A stretch of DNA of 64,000 bases, from the NCBI GenBank assembly GCA_018378775.1, contig JAGZWV010000001.1, forward strand, positions 62,001-126,000. Direction: 5' to 3'. Below, piece after piece: positions 63,666 through 64,000 of this stretch. How positions within the stretch are numbered: position 1 is the first letter of the stretch; every line of letters starts with the position of its first letter. The translations under genes were made by a program, and so were the position numbers. This DNA is from Collinsella sp. (GTDB lineage: Bacteria > Actinomycetota > Coriobacteriia > Coriobacteriales > Coriobacteriaceae). The notes under the pieces are model-generated. The model had not been told where the DNA came from. It did no database searches and saw nothing but the letters and a program-made list of their open reading frames with translations.

Positions 63666-63695
63666 TTCAAGGATTGAACGTATAAGGAGCATTGA

Positions 63696-64000
63696 GTGAA
63701 TTCTGAATCCATCGCCGTCATCATCCCCTGCTACAACGAAGCGCCCACGATCGGCAAAGTCATCGACGACTTTCACCGCGAGCTTCCGCAAGCGACGGTC
63801 TATGTCTATGACAACAACTCGTCGGACGATACCTCACGCATCGCCACCGAGCACGGCGCCACGGTCCGCTTTGAGCCCCGTCAGGGAAAGGGCAACGTAT
63901 GCCGCCAGATGTTTCGCGACATCGACGCCGATTGCTACCTGATGGTCGACGGCGACGACACCTACCCCGCCGAGGCGGCCAAGGCCCTCTGCGAGCCCAT
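63696..64000 (+). CDS. Family 2 glycosyltransferase, 5' part (runs off right edge)
   Basis: GT-A fold glycosyltransferase, probably using a nucleotide sugar to build a surface polymer. The first 101 residues show the GT2 opening IAVIIPCYNEAPTIGKVIDD, YDNNSSDDTSRIA and the metal-binding DGDDTYP. GTG 63696 has AAGGAG six bases upstream. It is divergent from the polysaccharide exporter, which suggests a surface-glycan locus continuing to the right. Confidence 0.9.
   Translation, partial: MNSESIAVIIPCYNEAPTIGKVIDDFHRELPQATVYVYDNNSSDDTSRIATEHGATVRFEPRQGKGNVCRQMFRDIDADCYLMVDGDDTYPAEAAKALCEP

Overview
The window looks like chromosomal DNA of a strictly fermentative, GC-rich anaerobe of the class Coriobacteriia (Actinomycetota), most likely Collinsella or a close relative. 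This is inferred from gene content (AdhE, pyruvate phosphate dikinase with its regulator, a complete MEP isoprenoid segment, two-subunit glycyl-tRNA synthetase, TrmFO), from the strongly GC-ending codons that open very long antisense ORFs, and from frequent TTG/GTG starts. No database search was possible.

Layout. 1-752 is the 5' part of a RAYT/IS200-like Y1 nuclease gene (minus), followed by adhE and a small phosphotransferase (plus). 4.7-15 kb is a long minus-strand run of housekeeping genes: rpsB-tsf, pyrH-frr-uppS-cdsA-dxr-rseP-ispG-proS (translation, UMP kinase, lipid and isoprenoid synthesis). 15-21.7 kb holds yraN-comM-dprA-trmFO-xer (DNA uptake and processing, tRNA modification, recombination), then rnhB and rplS. 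21.9-28.9 kb holds ppdK, its regulatory kinase/phosphorylase ppsR, and glyQS. 29-31.5 kb is the rpsP-khpA-rimM-trmD-lepB ribosome and tRNA operon. dinB stands alone on the plus strand. 33-37 kb is rplU-rpmA-obgE-nadD-yqeK-rsfS. 37.1-40.7 kb has a split B12-binding radical SAM/DUF2344 pair and a DUF697-like membrane protein. 40.7-46.7 kb is the rod-shape cluster mreBCD-mrdA-rodA. 46.8-52.8 kb has a TPR membrane protein, a cyclophilin, a zinc-ribbon membrane protein, a P-type ATPase and tRNA-Arg(CCG). 53.1-61.7 kb is a plus-strand cluster carrying the entire shikimate/chorismate route and the Phe and Tyr branches, with shikimate dehydrogenase and shikimate kinase fused. tRNA-Arg(TCT) separates it from a surface-polysaccharide ABC exporter and a truncated family 2 glycosyltransferase at the right edge.

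How it works together. Most genes are essential housekeeping functions in tight operons with 1-4 nt overlaps. Central metabolism is represented by ethanol formation (AdhE) and the reversible PEP/pyruvate node (PpdK/PpsR), with PEP also feeding the aromatic pathway. The less ordinary content is a family of GTAG-headed palindromes (one solo, two inverted pairs) that resemble REP/REPIN elements and share the window with a RAYT-type nuclease; a direct-repeat regulatory region upstream of ppdK; an apparent ATA or otherwise non-canonical start for the Xer recombinase; a helix-turn-helix-like insertion in RseP; and a terminator-like hairpin in the leader of the aromatic operon.
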